Positions 16,589 to 25,174 of a stretch of DNA of 64,000 nt are shown here, piece by piece; the first letter of the stretch is position 1; each line of letters begins with the position of its first letter. Made by a program: the position numbers and the translations under genes. This stretch comes from Melghirimyces thermohalophilus (GTDB lineage: Bacteria > Bacillota > Bacilli > Thermoactinomycetales > DSM-45169). The stretch lies in assembly GCF_900102685.1 (NCBI RefSeq), contig NZ_FMZA01000003.1:156364-220363 (forward strand), read 5' to 3'. The notes under the pieces are model-generated. The model ran no database searches. It had not been told where the DNA came from and saw only the letters and a program-made list of their open reading frames with translations.

Positions 16589-17380
16589 ATGCGTTTGTTA
16601 TTGGTAGGAGATATTGTTGGATCCCCTGGCAGAAAAGCCTTGTGTGAATATTTGCCTCGTATCAAACGGGCGAAGCGCCCCGACCTGATTGTGGTCAACG
16701 GGGAAAACGCTGCCGATGGGCGAGGGATCACCCGGGCCATCGCCGGGGAGTTTTTCGGCATGGGCGTCGATGGCATCACCTTGGGGAATCATACCTGGGA
16801 TAAGCGGGAGATCTTTGATTTTATCGATGATGAACCTCGGATCGTCCGTCCGGCCAATTATCCCGAAGGGACGCCTGGGCAGGGCTATACCCATCTCCGC
16901 TTTTCTCGCGGGGAACTGGTGGTTATCAGTCTGATGGGACGCACCTTCTTGTCCAGCCTCGAATGTCCTTTCCGTACTGCCGACGCTATTTTGAAATCAT
17001 TGAAGGAGAATGTACCTGTCCTCGTTGACTTTCATGCCGAAACTACCTCTGAAAAACAAGCACTGGCCTGGTATCTGGATGGAAGAGTTTCAGCGGTTAT
17101 CGGGACCCATACCCACGTACAGACTGCCGATGAGCGGATTTTACCCGGGGGTACCGCTTATTTGACCGATGTGGGGATGGTGGGACCATATGATGGCATT
17201 CTCGGGATGGACAAAGACTTGATCGTCAAGCGATTTTTGACCCAACTACCGGTCCGTTTCGAGGTGGCAACGGGAAAAGTTCAGCTAAATGCCGTGCTAC
17301 TCGATCTGGATCCGGCAACCGGAATGGCTTCGGACATCCGCCGCATCCGTATCGATGATGATCATCCTTGGTTTGATTAA
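16589..17380 (+). CDS. ymdB: YmdB-type metallophosphoesterase
   Basis: A 263-residue phosphodiesterase of the YmdB family (TIGR00282). In B. subtilis YmdB hydrolyses cyclic nucleotides in vitro and is needed for the switch between motility, biofilm and sporulation gene expression. Dinuclear metal-site motifs are present: VGDIVG at the start, NGENAADG (about 36-43), GNHTWDK, DFHAE and GTHTHVQTAD. Start ATG with GGAGGAG. It occupies its conserved place between rny and spoVS. Confidence 0.94.
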   Translation: MRLLLVGDIVGSPGRKALCEYLPRIKRAKRPDLIVVNGENAADGRGITRAIAGEFFGMGVDGITLGNHTWDKREIFDFIDDEPRIVRPANYPEGTPGQGYTHLRFSRGELVVISLMGRTFLSSLECPFRTADAILKSLKENVPVLVDFHAETTSEKQALAWYLDGRVSAVIGTHTHVQTADERILPGGTAYLTDVGMVGPYDGILGMDKDLIVKRFLTQLPVRFEVATGKVQLNAVLLDLDPATGMASDIRRIRIDDDHPWFD

Positions 17381-17410
17381 GCGGTTGGAGAGCCTTCTCG
17401 GTGGCAAAAT

Positions 17411-17438
17411 AGAGCATCGCTGATAGAATTGCTCTTTT
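17411..17438 (+). terminator. Terminator after ymdB
   Basis: AGAGCA / TGCTCT stem with a 13-nt loop and TTTT, directly upstream of the spoVS promoter. Confidence 0.75.
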
Positions 17439-17450
17439 ATACGACGAATA

Positions 17451-17479
17451 GAAGGAATTTATAAAAGATTGCCGAATAT
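17451..17479 (+). promoter_or_regulatory. SigH promoter of spoVS
   Basis: GAAGGAATT (17451-17459), an 11-nt spacer and GCCGAATAT (17471-17479) match the SigH consensus RNAGGAWWW-N11/12-RNNGAATWW at every defined position. spoVS is a known SigH target in B. subtilis. Confidence 0.88.
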
Positions 17480-17523
17480 ATTTAACAGTGGACTCACTCC
17501 AAACCATCGAGGAGGTAGCCAAC

Positions 17524-17784
17524 ATGGAAGTATTAAAAGTTTCAGCAAAGTCCAACCCGAATTCCGTCGCCGGTGCACTTGCAGGGGTTTTGCGTGAACG
17601 CGGCAACGCGGAGATTCAAGCCATCGGTGCAGGTGCACTCAACCAATCTGTCAAGGCAGTTGCCATCGCGCGAGGGTTTGTAGCGCCCAGTGGAATTGAC
17701 CTGATCTGTATCCCAGCTTTCACTGATATTGTTATCGATGGTGAGGAACGTACGGCGATTAAGCTGATCGTTGAACCTCGTTGA
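17524..17784 (+). CDS. spoVS: Stage V sporulation protein S
   Basis: An 86-residue SpoVS, an Alba-fold protein required for stage V and septation control in sporulation. It matches the family at full length, from MEVLKVSAKSNPNSVAGALAG to the C-terminal EERTAIKLIVEPR. ATG 17524 has GGAGGTAG upstream; the longer frame lacks a site. SigH promoter upstream and a strong terminator downstream make it monocistronic. Confidence 0.97.
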   Translation: MEVLKVSAKSNPNSVAGALAGVLRERGNAEIQAIGAGALNQSVKAVAIARGFVAPSGIDLICIPAFTDIVIDGEERTAIKLIVEPR

Positions 17785-17804
17785 GAGGGATGAAGCCTGA
17801 TCGT

Positions 17805-17838
17805 AAAACCTGTTTATACCTATAAACAGGTTTTCTTT
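17805..17838 (+). terminator. Terminator after spoVS
   Basis: AAAACCTGTTTAT / ATAAACAGGTTTT stem with a short loop, followed by CTTTT. Confidence 0.93.
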
Positions 17839-17860
17839 TGTGTGACAGGGAGGGAAAGAG

Positions 17861-18805
17861 GTGCGTTGGATCGATGGACATTGCGATGTGTTGTATAAAA
17901 TGTGGGAGAACCCATCTAAGAAACTGGATTTTTACAGAAGGGATTCCGCCTTGGATGTAAATGCCCCGGCAGCTAAAGAGACTGGCATGCTGCTGCAGGT
18001 GTTTGCCGTTTTCGTTCCCCCCGAAGTGCCGCGAAGCCAGACTTGGCAGGTGGCGTTAAACCAAGTGGACCGGTTTTACGAAGAGGTGATCCGTGATGGA
18101 CGGTACGTTCGTCCGGTGCAAAGCCCTGATGATTTGTTTGCGCTGACCCGGGAAAACCGGATGGGGGGGCTTCTCGCATTGGAAGGTGCCGATGCCCTTC
18201 AAGGCGATCTCCGTCATTTGCGCCTCTTGTACCGGCTCGGTCTCCGTCAGGTGGGGTTGACCTGGAATGGAACCAATGAAGCGGCGGACGGGATTCAGGA
18301 AGAACGGGGCGGCGGCTTGACCCGTTTCGGGTGGGATCTGGTGAAAGAGATGGGGCGATTGGGAATGGTTTTGGATGTCTCCCATCTGTCGATTCGAGGG
18401 TTTTGGGATGTGATGGAATCGGATCTTCCGGTGGTGGCCTCCCACTCCAATGCCCGGGCAATTTGCTCCCACAAGCGAAACCTGCTGGACGATCAGATCC
18501 GGGCGCTGATCCAAAAACAAGGGCTGATCGGGATCACGTTTGTCCCCATGTTTGTACGGGATGACCCAAACGCTGCTACCATAGACGATCTGCTCTTACA
18601 CATCGAGCATATCTGCAGTTTGGGAGGGGAACAACGGATCGCTTTCGGCTCTGATTTTGACGGGATCGACCAAAAAATTCCCGGACTTCGTCACATCGGT
18701 GATCTGCCCTATCTGGAGGAGTCGTTATTGAAACGGTTCCCGGAACACCTGGTACGCAAATGGATCGGGGAGAATGGGTATCACTTTTATATGGAACATC
18801 TGTAA
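17861..18805 (+). CDS. Membrane-dipeptidase family (M19) peptidase
   Basis: A 314-residue zinc dipeptidase of family M19 (renal dipeptidase type). Metal ligands and motifs: DGHCD (H7, D9), LEGADAL (Glu about 107), DVSHLS (about 173), ASHSNARAIC (about 194) and FGSDFDGID (about 264). It has no signal peptide, so it probably acts in the cytosol on dipeptides. GTG start with GGGAGGG. In Geobacillus and related genomes a dipeptidase sits between spoVS and the ferredoxin oxidoreductase genes, as here. Confidence 0.92.
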   Translation: MRWIDGHCDVLYKMWENPSKKLDFYRRDSALDVNAPAAKETGMLLQVFAVFVPPEVPRSQTWQVALNQVDRFYEEVIRDGRYVRPVQSPDDLFALTRENRMGGLLALEGADALQGDLRHLRLLYRLGLRQVGLTWNGTNEAADGIQEERGGGLTRFGWDLVKEMGRLGMVLDVSHLSIRGFWDVMESDLPVVASHSNARAICSHKRNLLDDQIRALIQKQGLIGITFVPMFVRDDPNAATIDDLLLHIEHICSLGGEQRIAFGSDFDGIDQKIPGLRHIGDLPYLEESLLKRFPEHLVRKWIGENGYHFYMEHL

Positions 18806-19121
18806 AGTGGAAAAGAAGACGGTAACGGTTGCTTTTTGCCCTTGGGGCGTCTAGAATGAATAACTACCAATAGCTATCGAAGGCAGGCAGAACCTGTTCT
18901 GCGGTTTCGGTATGCGGTCCAAACCCTCCGGGTTTGAGCAGGAGCGGCCGTGCGGCCGTTCATCGGTACCTGATGACGCAGGGAAACCGTTTCCCAACGC
19001 CTGTGGAGATGCGGAAAAAAAGAAAAAACCGGGTCGCTGAAACAGGAACTTATCTTTAAGGGGCGTCACAATATGTTTTTTTGTGCACAGTTGCAGGGAA
19101 GAATCAAAGGAGATGAGTTGA
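18806..19121 (+). other. Hairpin-rich interval before korA, candidate structured RNA
   Basis: A 316-base gene-free interval. Between 18887 and 18995 there are four consecutive perfect hairpins: GCAGAA/TTCTGC (18887-18902), CAAACCC/GGGTTTG (18920-18936), CGGCC/GGCCG (18945-18958) and GGGAAA/TTTCCC (18981-18995). None is followed by a T-run, so they are not terminators. An A-rich single-stranded stretch and then the korA ribosome site follow. No known riboswitch class was recognised. It could be a leader RNA of korAB or an independent ncRNA. Confidence 0.45.
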
Positions 19122-20882
19122 TTGATCGAGCAGCTTTCGTGGAAAGTGGGCGGACAGCAAGGGGAAGGCATCGATAGCACCGGAGAGATCTTTTCCACCG
19201 CGCTGAATCGCTTGGGTTATCATCTTTATGGTTATCGTCATTTTTCTTCCCGCATTAAAGGAGGTCACTCCAATACCAAGATTCGCATCAGTACCCGACC
19301 GATTCGGGCGGTTTCTGATGATTTGGACGTTTTGGTCGCCTTCGATCAGGAAACGATCGATCTCAATGCCCATGAGCTCCATTCTGACGGGGTAATTATT
19401 GCCGATACCAAATTTAAACCGAGTTTGCCGGAGGGGATCACAGCCCGACTCTTTTCCATTCCATTTACAACCATCGCCAAGGATATCGGTCTGGCCCAGA
19501 TGAAAAATATGGTCGCCGTCGGGGCATCCAGTGCTTTATTAGGTCTACCGACGGAGTCCTTTCAAGAAGTGATCGAGGAGAAATTCCTCCAAAAAGGGCA
19601 GGCGGTTGTGGATAAAAACATGGAAGCGATCAAAAAAGGCGCCGACCATGTCATGCAGGAGGCAGGCGGACCGATCGAGGCACTGCGCTTGCAATCATCC
19701 GACGGAAAAAAACGCCTGTACATGATCGGGAACGATGCGATCGCATTAGGTGCGATCGCCGCAGGTGCACGTCTGATGGCCGCTTATCCGATTACCCCTT
19801 CGTCAGAAATTATGGAATACTTGATTAAACAATTGAGCGAATTTGGGGGTACCGTTGTCCAGACGGAAGACGAAATCGCCGCCATTTCTATGGTGATCGG
19901 TGCCAATTATGGGGGGGTCCGAGCGTTGACCGCATCGGCCGGTCCGGGACTTTCCTTGATGACGGAAGCGATCGGCCTCTCGGGAATGACGGAAACTCCG
20001 GCTGTTATCGTCGATACCCAGCGGGGCGGCCCCAGTACGGGACTTCCCACCAAACAGGAGCAAAGTGATATCAATGCGATGATGTACAGCACGCATGGGG
20101 AGATTCCCAAGATTGTGATTGCTCCCAGTACAGCGGAAGAATGCTTTTACGACACGATCCAGGCTTTTAACCTGGCGGATCAATATCAGTGTCCGGTCAT
20201 CATTCTCTCCGATCTGGCCCTCTCCCTCGGTAAACAGACGGTGGAGCCCTTGGACTATGATCGGATTCAGATTGATCGGGGGAAGCTGATTACCGACTCG
20301 GCAAACCTGCAGGAACTGGAGAATTCTGAGCTGTACAAGCGATACGAGGATATCGATGACGGGATTTCTCCCCGCATCCTGCCCGGTGTGAAAAATGGAC
20401 TGTACCATGTGACCGGAGTGGAGCACGATGAGACCGGCCGACCCTCGGAGAATGCCGCCAATCGCAAAAAGATGGTGGAAAAGCGATTGCGGAAGCTGGA
20501 ACGGGGGATCCCCTTTAAAGATCCGGTTTATGTAGATGAGAGACACGAGGAAGCGGATCTCTTGATTGTGGGTATCAACTCCACCCGGGGAGTGATTCAA
20601 GAAGCCATGGGACGATTGGAGGTTGATGGAATCAAGGTGAATCACCTCCACTTGCGTCAATTGCTCCCCTTCCCGATCGATGCCGTTCAACCCTACGCGG
20701 AAAAAGCGAAGCGGGTGATTACTGTAGAAAATAATGCCACCGGACAATTAGCCAACCTGTTGAAACTTCAACTGGGTATGAAAGATAAAATTTCCCATGC
20801 GGGTAAGTATGACGGCAACCCCTTCCTTCCTGCGGAAGTGTACAATCAATGTAAGGAGCTGTTAGTCCATGGCCACGTTTAA
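19122..20882 (+). CDS. korA: 2-oxoacid:ferredoxin oxidoreductase, alpha subunit (fused gamma-alpha)
   Basis: A 586-residue subunit of 2-oxoglutarate (or related 2-oxoacid) ferredoxin oxidoreductase. The N-terminal gamma-type domain (1-190) begins WKVGGQQGEGIDSTGE. The alpha domain follows (AAYPITPSSEIMEYL, TASAGPGLSLM). The enzyme decarboxylates a 2-oxoacid to acyl-CoA and reduces ferredoxin. The start is TTG with AAAGGAG 9 nt upstream. It overlaps korB by 14 nt. Substrate choice between 2-oxoglutarate and pyruvate cannot be settled from sequence alone; 2-oxoglutarate is usual for this two-subunit type in Bacillales. Confidence 0.92.
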   Translation: MIEQLSWKVGGQQGEGIDSTGEIFSTALNRLGYHLYGYRHFSSRIKGGHSNTKIRISTRPIRAVSDDLDVLVAFDQETIDLNAHELHSDGVIIADTKFKPSLPEGITARLFSIPFTTIAKDIGLAQMKNMVAVGASSALLGLPTESFQEVIEEKFLQKGQAVVDKNMEAIKKGADHVMQEAGGPIEALRLQSSDGKKRLYMIGNDAIALGAIAAGARLMAAYPITPSSEIMEYLIKQLSEFGGTVVQTEDEIAAISMVIGANYGGVRALTASAGPGLSLMTEAIGLSGMTETPAVIVDTQRGGPSTGLPTKQEQSDINAMMYSTHGEIPKIVIAPSTAEECFYDTIQAFNLADQYQCPVIILSDLALSLGKQTVEPLDYDRIQIDRGKLITDSANLQELENSELYKRYEDIDDGISPRILPGVKNGLYHVTGVEHDETGRPSENAANRKKMVEKRLRKLERGIPFKDPVYVDERHEEADLLIVGINSTRGVIQEAMGRLEVDGIKVNHLHLRQLLPFPIDAVQPYAEKAKRVITVENNATGQLANLLKLQLGMKDKISHAGKYDGNPFLPAEVYNQCKELLVHGHV

Positions 20883-21735
20883 AGATTTCCGCAATAAAGT
20901 AAAACCCAACTGGTGTCCGGGGTGCGGCGACTTTTCTGTGTTGGCGGCGATGCAGCGGGCATTCGCTAATCAGGGGTTGGAGCCGGAAGACGTGGTGTTG
21001 GTTTCGGGGATCGGTTGCTCCGGCCGGATTTCCGGTTATATGAACGCTTACGGTTTCCATGGGATCCATGGAAGGGCGTTGCCGATTGCTCAAGGGGTAA
21101 AATTGGCCAACCGTGATTTGACTGTGGTGGCAGCCGGTGGTGACGGGGACGGTTTTGCTATCGGGATGAGTCATACCATTCACGCCATCCGGCGGAATGT
21201 GGACATCACGTATATCGTGATGGATAACCAGGTATATGGGTTGACCAAAGGGCAAACCTCTCCCCGCAGCGAGATGGGTTTCAAGACGAAAAGCACTCCG
21301 AAAGGTTCTATCGAGTCCTCCATCGCTCCCTTGGAGATGGCGCTGACAGCCGGTGCCGGCTTTGTTGCTCAGGGTTTTTCCAGTGATCTGAAACAGCTGT
21401 CCCGCCTGATCGAAGAAGGGTTGAAACACAAAGGGTTCTCCTTGATCAACGTATACAGTCCCTGCGTCACGTACAATAAAATCAACACCTATGATTGGTT
21501 TAAAGAGCATCTGGTTAACCTGGATGAAGAAGAGGGATACGATCCTTCCAACCGGATGATGGCGATGCAGAAACTGATGGAGTCCAATGGATTGGCGACG
21601 GGTCTCATCTATCAGAACAAGGAGCGGGCCAGTTACGAAGAGATGATACCAGGATTCCGCGAAACGCCGCTGGCGAAAAGCGATTTGAAGCTGGATCGAA
21701 GCAAATTTGAGCAATTGGTCGCCGAGTTCGCTTAA
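20869..21735 (+). CDS. korB: 2-oxoacid:ferredoxin oxidoreductase, beta subunit
   Basis: A 288-residue thiamine-diphosphate-binding beta subunit. WCPGCGDF (residues about 15-22) is one cluster-binding pair, GIGCSGR supplies a further conserved Cys, and GGDGDGFAIG with N further on is the ThDP/Mg motif. It forms the catalytic complex with KorA. ATG overlaps the end of korA, indicating coupled translation. A terminator follows. Confidence 0.95.
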   Translation: MATFKDFRNKVKPNWCPGCGDFSVLAAMQRAFANQGLEPEDVVLVSGIGCSGRISGYMNAYGFHGIHGRALPIAQGVKLANRDLTVVAAGGDGDGFAIGMSHTIHAIRRNVDITYIVMDNQVYGLTKGQTSPRSEMGFKTKSTPKGSIESSIAPLEMALTAGAGFVAQGFSSDLKQLSRLIEEGLKHKGFSLINVYSPCVTYNKINTYDWFKEHLVNLDEEEGYDPSNRMMAMQKLMESNGLATGLIYQNKERASYEEMIPGFRETPLAKSDLKLDRSKFEQLVAEFA

Positions 21736-21744
21736 ATGGAGCCA

Positions 21745-21780
21745 CAGCCACTTTCCGGCAGGGAAGTGGCTGTTTCATTT
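21745..21780 (+). terminator. Terminator after korB
   Basis: CAGCCACTT / AAGTGGCTG stem, 10-nt loop, TTTCATTT tail. Confidence 0.85.
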
Positions 21781-21798
21781 CCGAAGGGGGACTGAGAG

Positions 21799-22539
21799 AT
21801 GTTGCGGTGGACCGTTTTGGGTTGTCACAGTCCGTATCCCGCGCCGGGTGGTGCCACTCCCGGTTATCTTTTGGAAACAACGGAACATAAGATATTAGTG
21901 GATTGTGGCAGCGGGGTGTTATCCCAACTGGGCAAAAAAATCGCCCCTCACGAACTGGACGCTGTGTGGCTATCCCATCTCCACCATGACCACATCACAG
22001 ATCTGTTCGTGCTGCAATATGCGGTGATGATGGCGATGCAAACGGGGCAGAGAGAAGAACCATTGACGGTGTATGCGCCGTCTGAACCAGCAGGGTGGGC
22101 GGAGAAAATTCCCTATCGCCATTTTGTTCGACATCAGCCGATTCAAGAGGGAGAAAGCTACTCCCTGGGCGATGTGACCATCATCCTTCATCGAACGGAG
22201 CATGCCGTCCCCTGCTACGCACTAGAGGTTCGACAAGGCGAGCGGGTGCTCTTGTATGGAGCGGATGCGGGTCCGTCTACCTCATGGGAATCGATGGGTT
22301 CTTCCCCCGACTTGTTTATTTGCGAAGGGACGTATCTGCACCGAGATCTCCCTCCTCACCCCGTCGGGCATCATTCCGTGTTGCAGGCTGCACAAGCAGC
22401 AGATCGGATTCAAGCCCGTCGGCTGCTGATCACCCATCTGTATCCCGAGTATGATCCCGATGACCTGCGAGCGGAGGCCTCTTCCGCCTATAAAGGGGAA
22501 ATGTGGGTGGCGCAGTCCGGATGGACGATCCGATTGTGA
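21799..22539 (+). CDS. MBL-fold metallohydrolase (YhfI-like)
   Basis: A 246-residue beta-lactamase-fold hydrolase. The zinc motif HLHHDH (residues about 57-62) is intact, with further ligands in HRTEHAVPCY, GADAG and THLYP. It resembles YhfI of B. subtilis and the RNase Z/AtsA-like group; the substrate is unknown. ATG with GAAGGGGG upstream. It begins right after the korB terminator, so it is transcribed separately or by readthrough. Confidence 0.88.
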   Translation: MLRWTVLGCHSPYPAPGGATPGYLLETTEHKILVDCGSGVLSQLGKKIAPHELDAVWLSHLHHDHITDLFVLQYAVMMAMQTGQREEPLTVYAPSEPAGWAEKIPYRHFVRHQPIQEGESYSLGDVTIILHRTEHAVPCYALEVRQGERVLLYGADAGPSTSWESMGSSPDLFICEGTYLHRDLPPHPVGHHSVLQAAQAADRIQARRLLITHLYPEYDPDDLRAEASSAYKGEMWVAQSGWTIRL

Positions 22540-22555
22540 CGAATGGTTCCAGCCG

Positions 22556-22564
22556 TGGTATACT
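22556..22564 (+). promoter_or_regulatory. Extended -10 promoter for the 22627 gene
   Basis: TGGTATACT is an extended -10 element. The -35 region (TGTGAC, 22535-22540) is poor. It lies about 60 nt before the ORF start. Confidence 0.5.
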
Positions 22565-22626
22565 CCCTTTGATAGACGAAATTAGAACTGCCTGTCGGCG
22601 GAAGGAGCGGGAGAGGTGGTTATTGA

Positions 22627-23277
22627 ATGCGTCGCCTGTTTGATGATGAAGAGACGCGGAAGATGGTGAACAAAACTCGACGCTGGTTGGAGAATGGCCT
22701 GCAGAAGAGCAAAAAGGGCGTCCAGAGAGCCTGGCAGGAATACAGGCAGGAAATGGCGCGCCGGGAGCGGGAGAAGGACGAACGGGAAGAATTTGAAGCG
22801 GAATTTCGCTATCGGGACCGGGAACTGGATTTTCATATGTTGATTTCCGCTGAGGAAGCGAGCCTGTATGAACAAGCAAAACAAAAATTGCAGGAGATGA
22901 AGCGAAGGAGCTCGGATCCTCAAGTTCATAAGGAATGGGAAGCGAAAAAGTATTTGACGTTACATGAACACTTCACGGAACGAATTCAGTATTATTTTCG
23001 GCGTCGTCTGTCCGATCCCGTGGCCCTCCACCGAGCGATCCGATATTGTGAACGCCAAATTGAGTATGCCCCTGTAGCGAAGCGAGCGTATCAAATGGAT
23101 CCGATGGTTACAGAGCTCCCAGAACACCCCGGCTATGATATCCTGGTCACCCTCTATGAAGAAGCGGAGGAATGGGAGAAAGCGCTTCGTCTGTCGCAAG
23201 AAGCGAAAGAGGAGGGGTGGGGCGGCGATTGGGAAGAGCGGATCCAGCAGTTGAAAGCATGGGCCGATGCTAAATAA
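22627..23277 (+). CDS. Conserved protein of unknown function, helical, paralogue of the 23309 gene
   Basis: A 216-residue soluble, strongly charged, helical protein; the family was not recognised. Residues 1-75 are an Arg/Glu-rich likely coiled coil. The C-terminal half looks TPR-like: AIRYCERQIEYAP, then MDPMVTELPEHPGYD, then EWEKALRLSQEA and ending GWGGDWEERI. The same succession of motifs occurs in the convergent neighbour on the minus strand. ATG has GAGAGGTGG upstream. A shared bidirectional terminator separates the pair. No catalytic motif is visible, so a protein-interaction role is the only reasonable guess. Confidence 0.7.
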   Translation: MRRLFDDEETRKMVNKTRRWLENGLQKSKKGVQRAWQEYRQEMARREREKDEREEFEAEFRYRDRELDFHMLISAEEASLYEQAKQKLQEMKRRSSDPQVHKEWEAKKYLTLHEHFTERIQYYFRRRLSDPVALHRAIRYCERQIEYAPVAKRAYQMDPMVTELPEHPGYDILVTLYEEAEEWEKALRLSQEAKEEGWGGDWEERIQQLKAWADAK

Positions 23278-23313
23278 AAAGCAGCCGCAATGAGTGAGCG
23301 GCTGCTTTTTATT
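23276..23313. terminator. Bidirectional terminator between the convergent paralogues
   Basis: AAAAAGCAGCCGC / GCGGCTGCTTTTT stem with a 9-nt loop and U-runs on both strands. Confidence 0.93.
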
Positions 23314-23935
23314 TCTTCAGGCTTTTACGGTAGCGGTCGATCCGGTGTTGCCAGTCTCCTTTCCATCCCTGAGCGAGGGCTTCTTCACACAGACGGATCG
23401 CCTCTTCGACATCCCCTTGCTTCTCCCGGATGATGGCCAGCTGTTTAAACCCGTAATGGTGGGGCAGCGTTTTTGCCTGCGGATCCATACGGTTGGCTTG
23501 GATTGCCATCGGGGCGTACGCGATCTGTTTTTGGCAATATTGAATCGCTTTTTTCAAATTTTCCGGGTCCTCGTTGCGCAATTTGTAAAAATGTTGAGCC
23601 CGGTCTCTATAAAAGATTTGCAGTGCCCAATACTGTTTGGCATAGAAGTGCTTTAACTGGTTGATTTCCCAGGCATTGGCCCCTTCCCCGAACCGGCGTT
23701 TCATCTCTTGATACTTTTTTCTGGCTTCATCCACCACCTGGCGCTCCTCTTCGTCCAGCGGCATGGAAAAACGGAAGTCCCCTTCTTCATAGGTTAAGCT
23801 GGCCTCTGCAGAATGCGAGTTGTTATGCGCCGGCTCCTCATCCGCGGCAGTGACGGGTTCTTCCCCCCGACCAGTCGCTGACGATTGGGAAGGTTTTAAC
23901 AGTTCTCGAGCCTTTGTCAACAATTTTGCAAACAC
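23309..23935 (-). CDS. Conserved protein of unknown function, paralogue of the 22627 gene
   Basis: A 208-residue soluble protein whose C-terminal half repeats the neighbour's motifs: AIQYCQKQIAYAP, MDPQAKTLPHHYGFK, DVEEAIRLCEEALAQGWKGDW. The N-terminal 60 residues differ and are Ser/Glu/Ala-rich, likely disordered. GTG 23935 was chosen because AGGAGGT lies 9 nt upstream; an in-frame upstream start at 24034 lacks a site. The lengths of the two paralogues then agree. Function unknown; the repeat pattern (helix pairs with Ala/Leu spacing) is TPR-like. Confidence 0.7.
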   Translation of the reverse strand: MFAKLLTKARELLKPSQSSATGRGEEPVTAADEEPAHNNSHSAEASLTYEEGDFRFSMPLDEEERQVVDEARKKYQEMKRRFGEGANAWEINQLKHFYAKQYWALQIFYRDRAQHFYKLRNEDPENLKKAIQYCQKQIAYAPMAIQANRMDPQAKTLPHHYGFKQLAIIREKQGDVEEAIRLCEEALAQGWKGDWQHRIDRYRKSLKK

Positions 23936-23984
23936 TCCCCACCGACCTCCTCGGACATAAATCGACATATGATGTACTACCGAA

Positions 23985-24013
23985 ATGGTATCTTTCACCG
24001 CCGATTCTGTCAA
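23985..24013 (-). promoter_or_regulatory. Promoter for the minus-strand paralogue
   Basis: Reading on the minus strand: TTGACA (24013-24008), 17-nt spacer, TACCAT (23990-23985). The -35 is perfect; the -10 is 4 of 6. Confidence 0.5.
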
Positions 24014-24053
24014 TTGGGCTCCGTCGGCAGACAATGTCCACTATTAAAGGACA

Positions 24054-24082
24054 TTACACAATCGGGTTAAAAATGATATAAT
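24054..24082 (+). promoter_or_regulatory. Promoter of tdh with extended -10
   Basis: TGATATAAT (24074-24082) is a consensus extended -10. A partial -35 (TTACAC, 24054-24059) lies 17 nt upstream. It is about 50 nt before tdh. Confidence 0.7.
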
Positions 24083-24130
24083 CCTTAATGTAAAAAGGAT
24101 AAAGCGGTTTCGTAACAAGAGGAGGTGTCC

Positions 24131-25174
24131 GTGTTGAATGGAAAGATGCGTGCGCTGGTAAAACACCATGCAGGCTTTGGTGCTGAATTGCGGGAGGTCG
24201 CCATCCCCGAGCCCGGTCCCGATGAGGTGTTGATCAAGGTTCGCGCCACGACTATTTGCGGTACAGATGTTCACATTTACTCATGGGATGACTGGGCAGC
24301 CAAGCGGGTCAACCCTCCCCTGGTCTTTGGACACGAATTTTCCGGAGAAGTGATTCAAGTGGGAGAGCGTGTCAAACACCTCGCTGTCGGGGATCATGTT
24401 TCCGCTGAAACCCATATCGTCTGCGGTCAATGTCCCCAGTGCCGACGGGGGGAAGCCCATGTTTGCGCCAACACAGAGATCATCGGCGTGGACCGACGGG
24501 GATGTTTTGCGGAGTACACGGTGATGCCTGCCGCGAACTTGTGGAAAAACCAACAGGATCTGCCCCCAGAGGTAGCTTCGTCGATGGAACCGATGGGGAA
24601 TGCGGTCCATACGGCGCTGTCCGGACCGGTGAACGGCCGCTCCGTAGCGGTGATCGGTTGTGGACCCATCGGCATCATGGCCGTGGCAGTGGCTCGGGCC
24701 TCCGGGGCGTCCCGGGTAATCGCCCTTGATATCAATCCCTATCGGTTGTCCTTGGCGAAAAAGATGGGAGCGGATGTGGTGATCCATTCCCTGGAGCAGG
24801 ATCCTTTACAGGAAACGGCGAAGTGGACTAATGGTCAGGGTGTAGATGTGGTGTTGGAGATGTCGGGGAACCCCACGGCCATCCAACAAGGTTTCTCCAT
24901 GTTAACTTACGGGGGCCGCATGTCGATGCTCGGTTTACCCACTCGGCCGGTGGAGTTGAATGTGAGTGATGAAATTGTGTTTAAAGGCATTCAAATCCAC
25001 GGCATTGTCGGCAGACGTATGTACGAGACATGGCAGCAAACTGCGGGTTTTCTCGAATCGGGCCGTATCGACCTGGAACCGATGATCACCCACCGGTTCC
25101 CGCTGGAAGATTATGAGGCAGCTTTTCAACAGATGATCAGCGGAAACTCCGGCAAAGTGGTGTTATATCCTTGA
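24131..25174 (+). CDS. tdh: L-threonine 3-dehydrogenase
   Basis: A 347-residue zinc-dependent medium-chain dehydrogenase that oxidises L-threonine to 2-amino-3-ketobutyrate with NAD+. Motifs: CGTDVHIYSWDDWA with the catalytic zinc Cys, GHEFSGEV, the structural zinc cysteines CGQCPQCRRGEAHVC, and the Rossmann stretch VIGCGPIGIMA. GTG 24131 was chosen because MLNGKMRALVK aligns with known Tdh N-termini and GGAGGTG precedes it; the earlier GTG at 24125 overlaps that site. Its product is the substrate of Kbl, encoded next, so the two genes form the threonine-to-glycine pathway. Confidence 0.95.
   Translation: MLNGKMRALVKHHAGFGAELREVAIPEPGPDEVLIKVRATTICGTDVHIYSWDDWAAKRVNPPLVFGHEFSGEVIQVGERVKHLAVGDHVSAETHIVCGQCPQCRRGEAHVCANTEIIGVDRRGCFAEYTVMPAANLWKNQQDLPPEVASSMEPMGNAVHTALSGPVNGRSVAVIGCGPIGIMAVAVARASGASRVIALDINPYRLSLAKKMGADVVIHSLEQDPLQETAKWTNGQGVDVVLEMSGNPTAIQQGFSMLTYGGRMSMLGLPTRPVELNVSDEIVFKGIQIHGIVGRRMYETWQQTAGFLESGRIDLEPMITHRFPLEDYEAAFQQMISGNSGKVVLYP

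Noticed and set aside
24131..24146. ATG 24146 as tdh start
   Set aside because: It is 19 nt from the ribosome site and would remove conserved N-terminal residues; GTG 24131 fits better.
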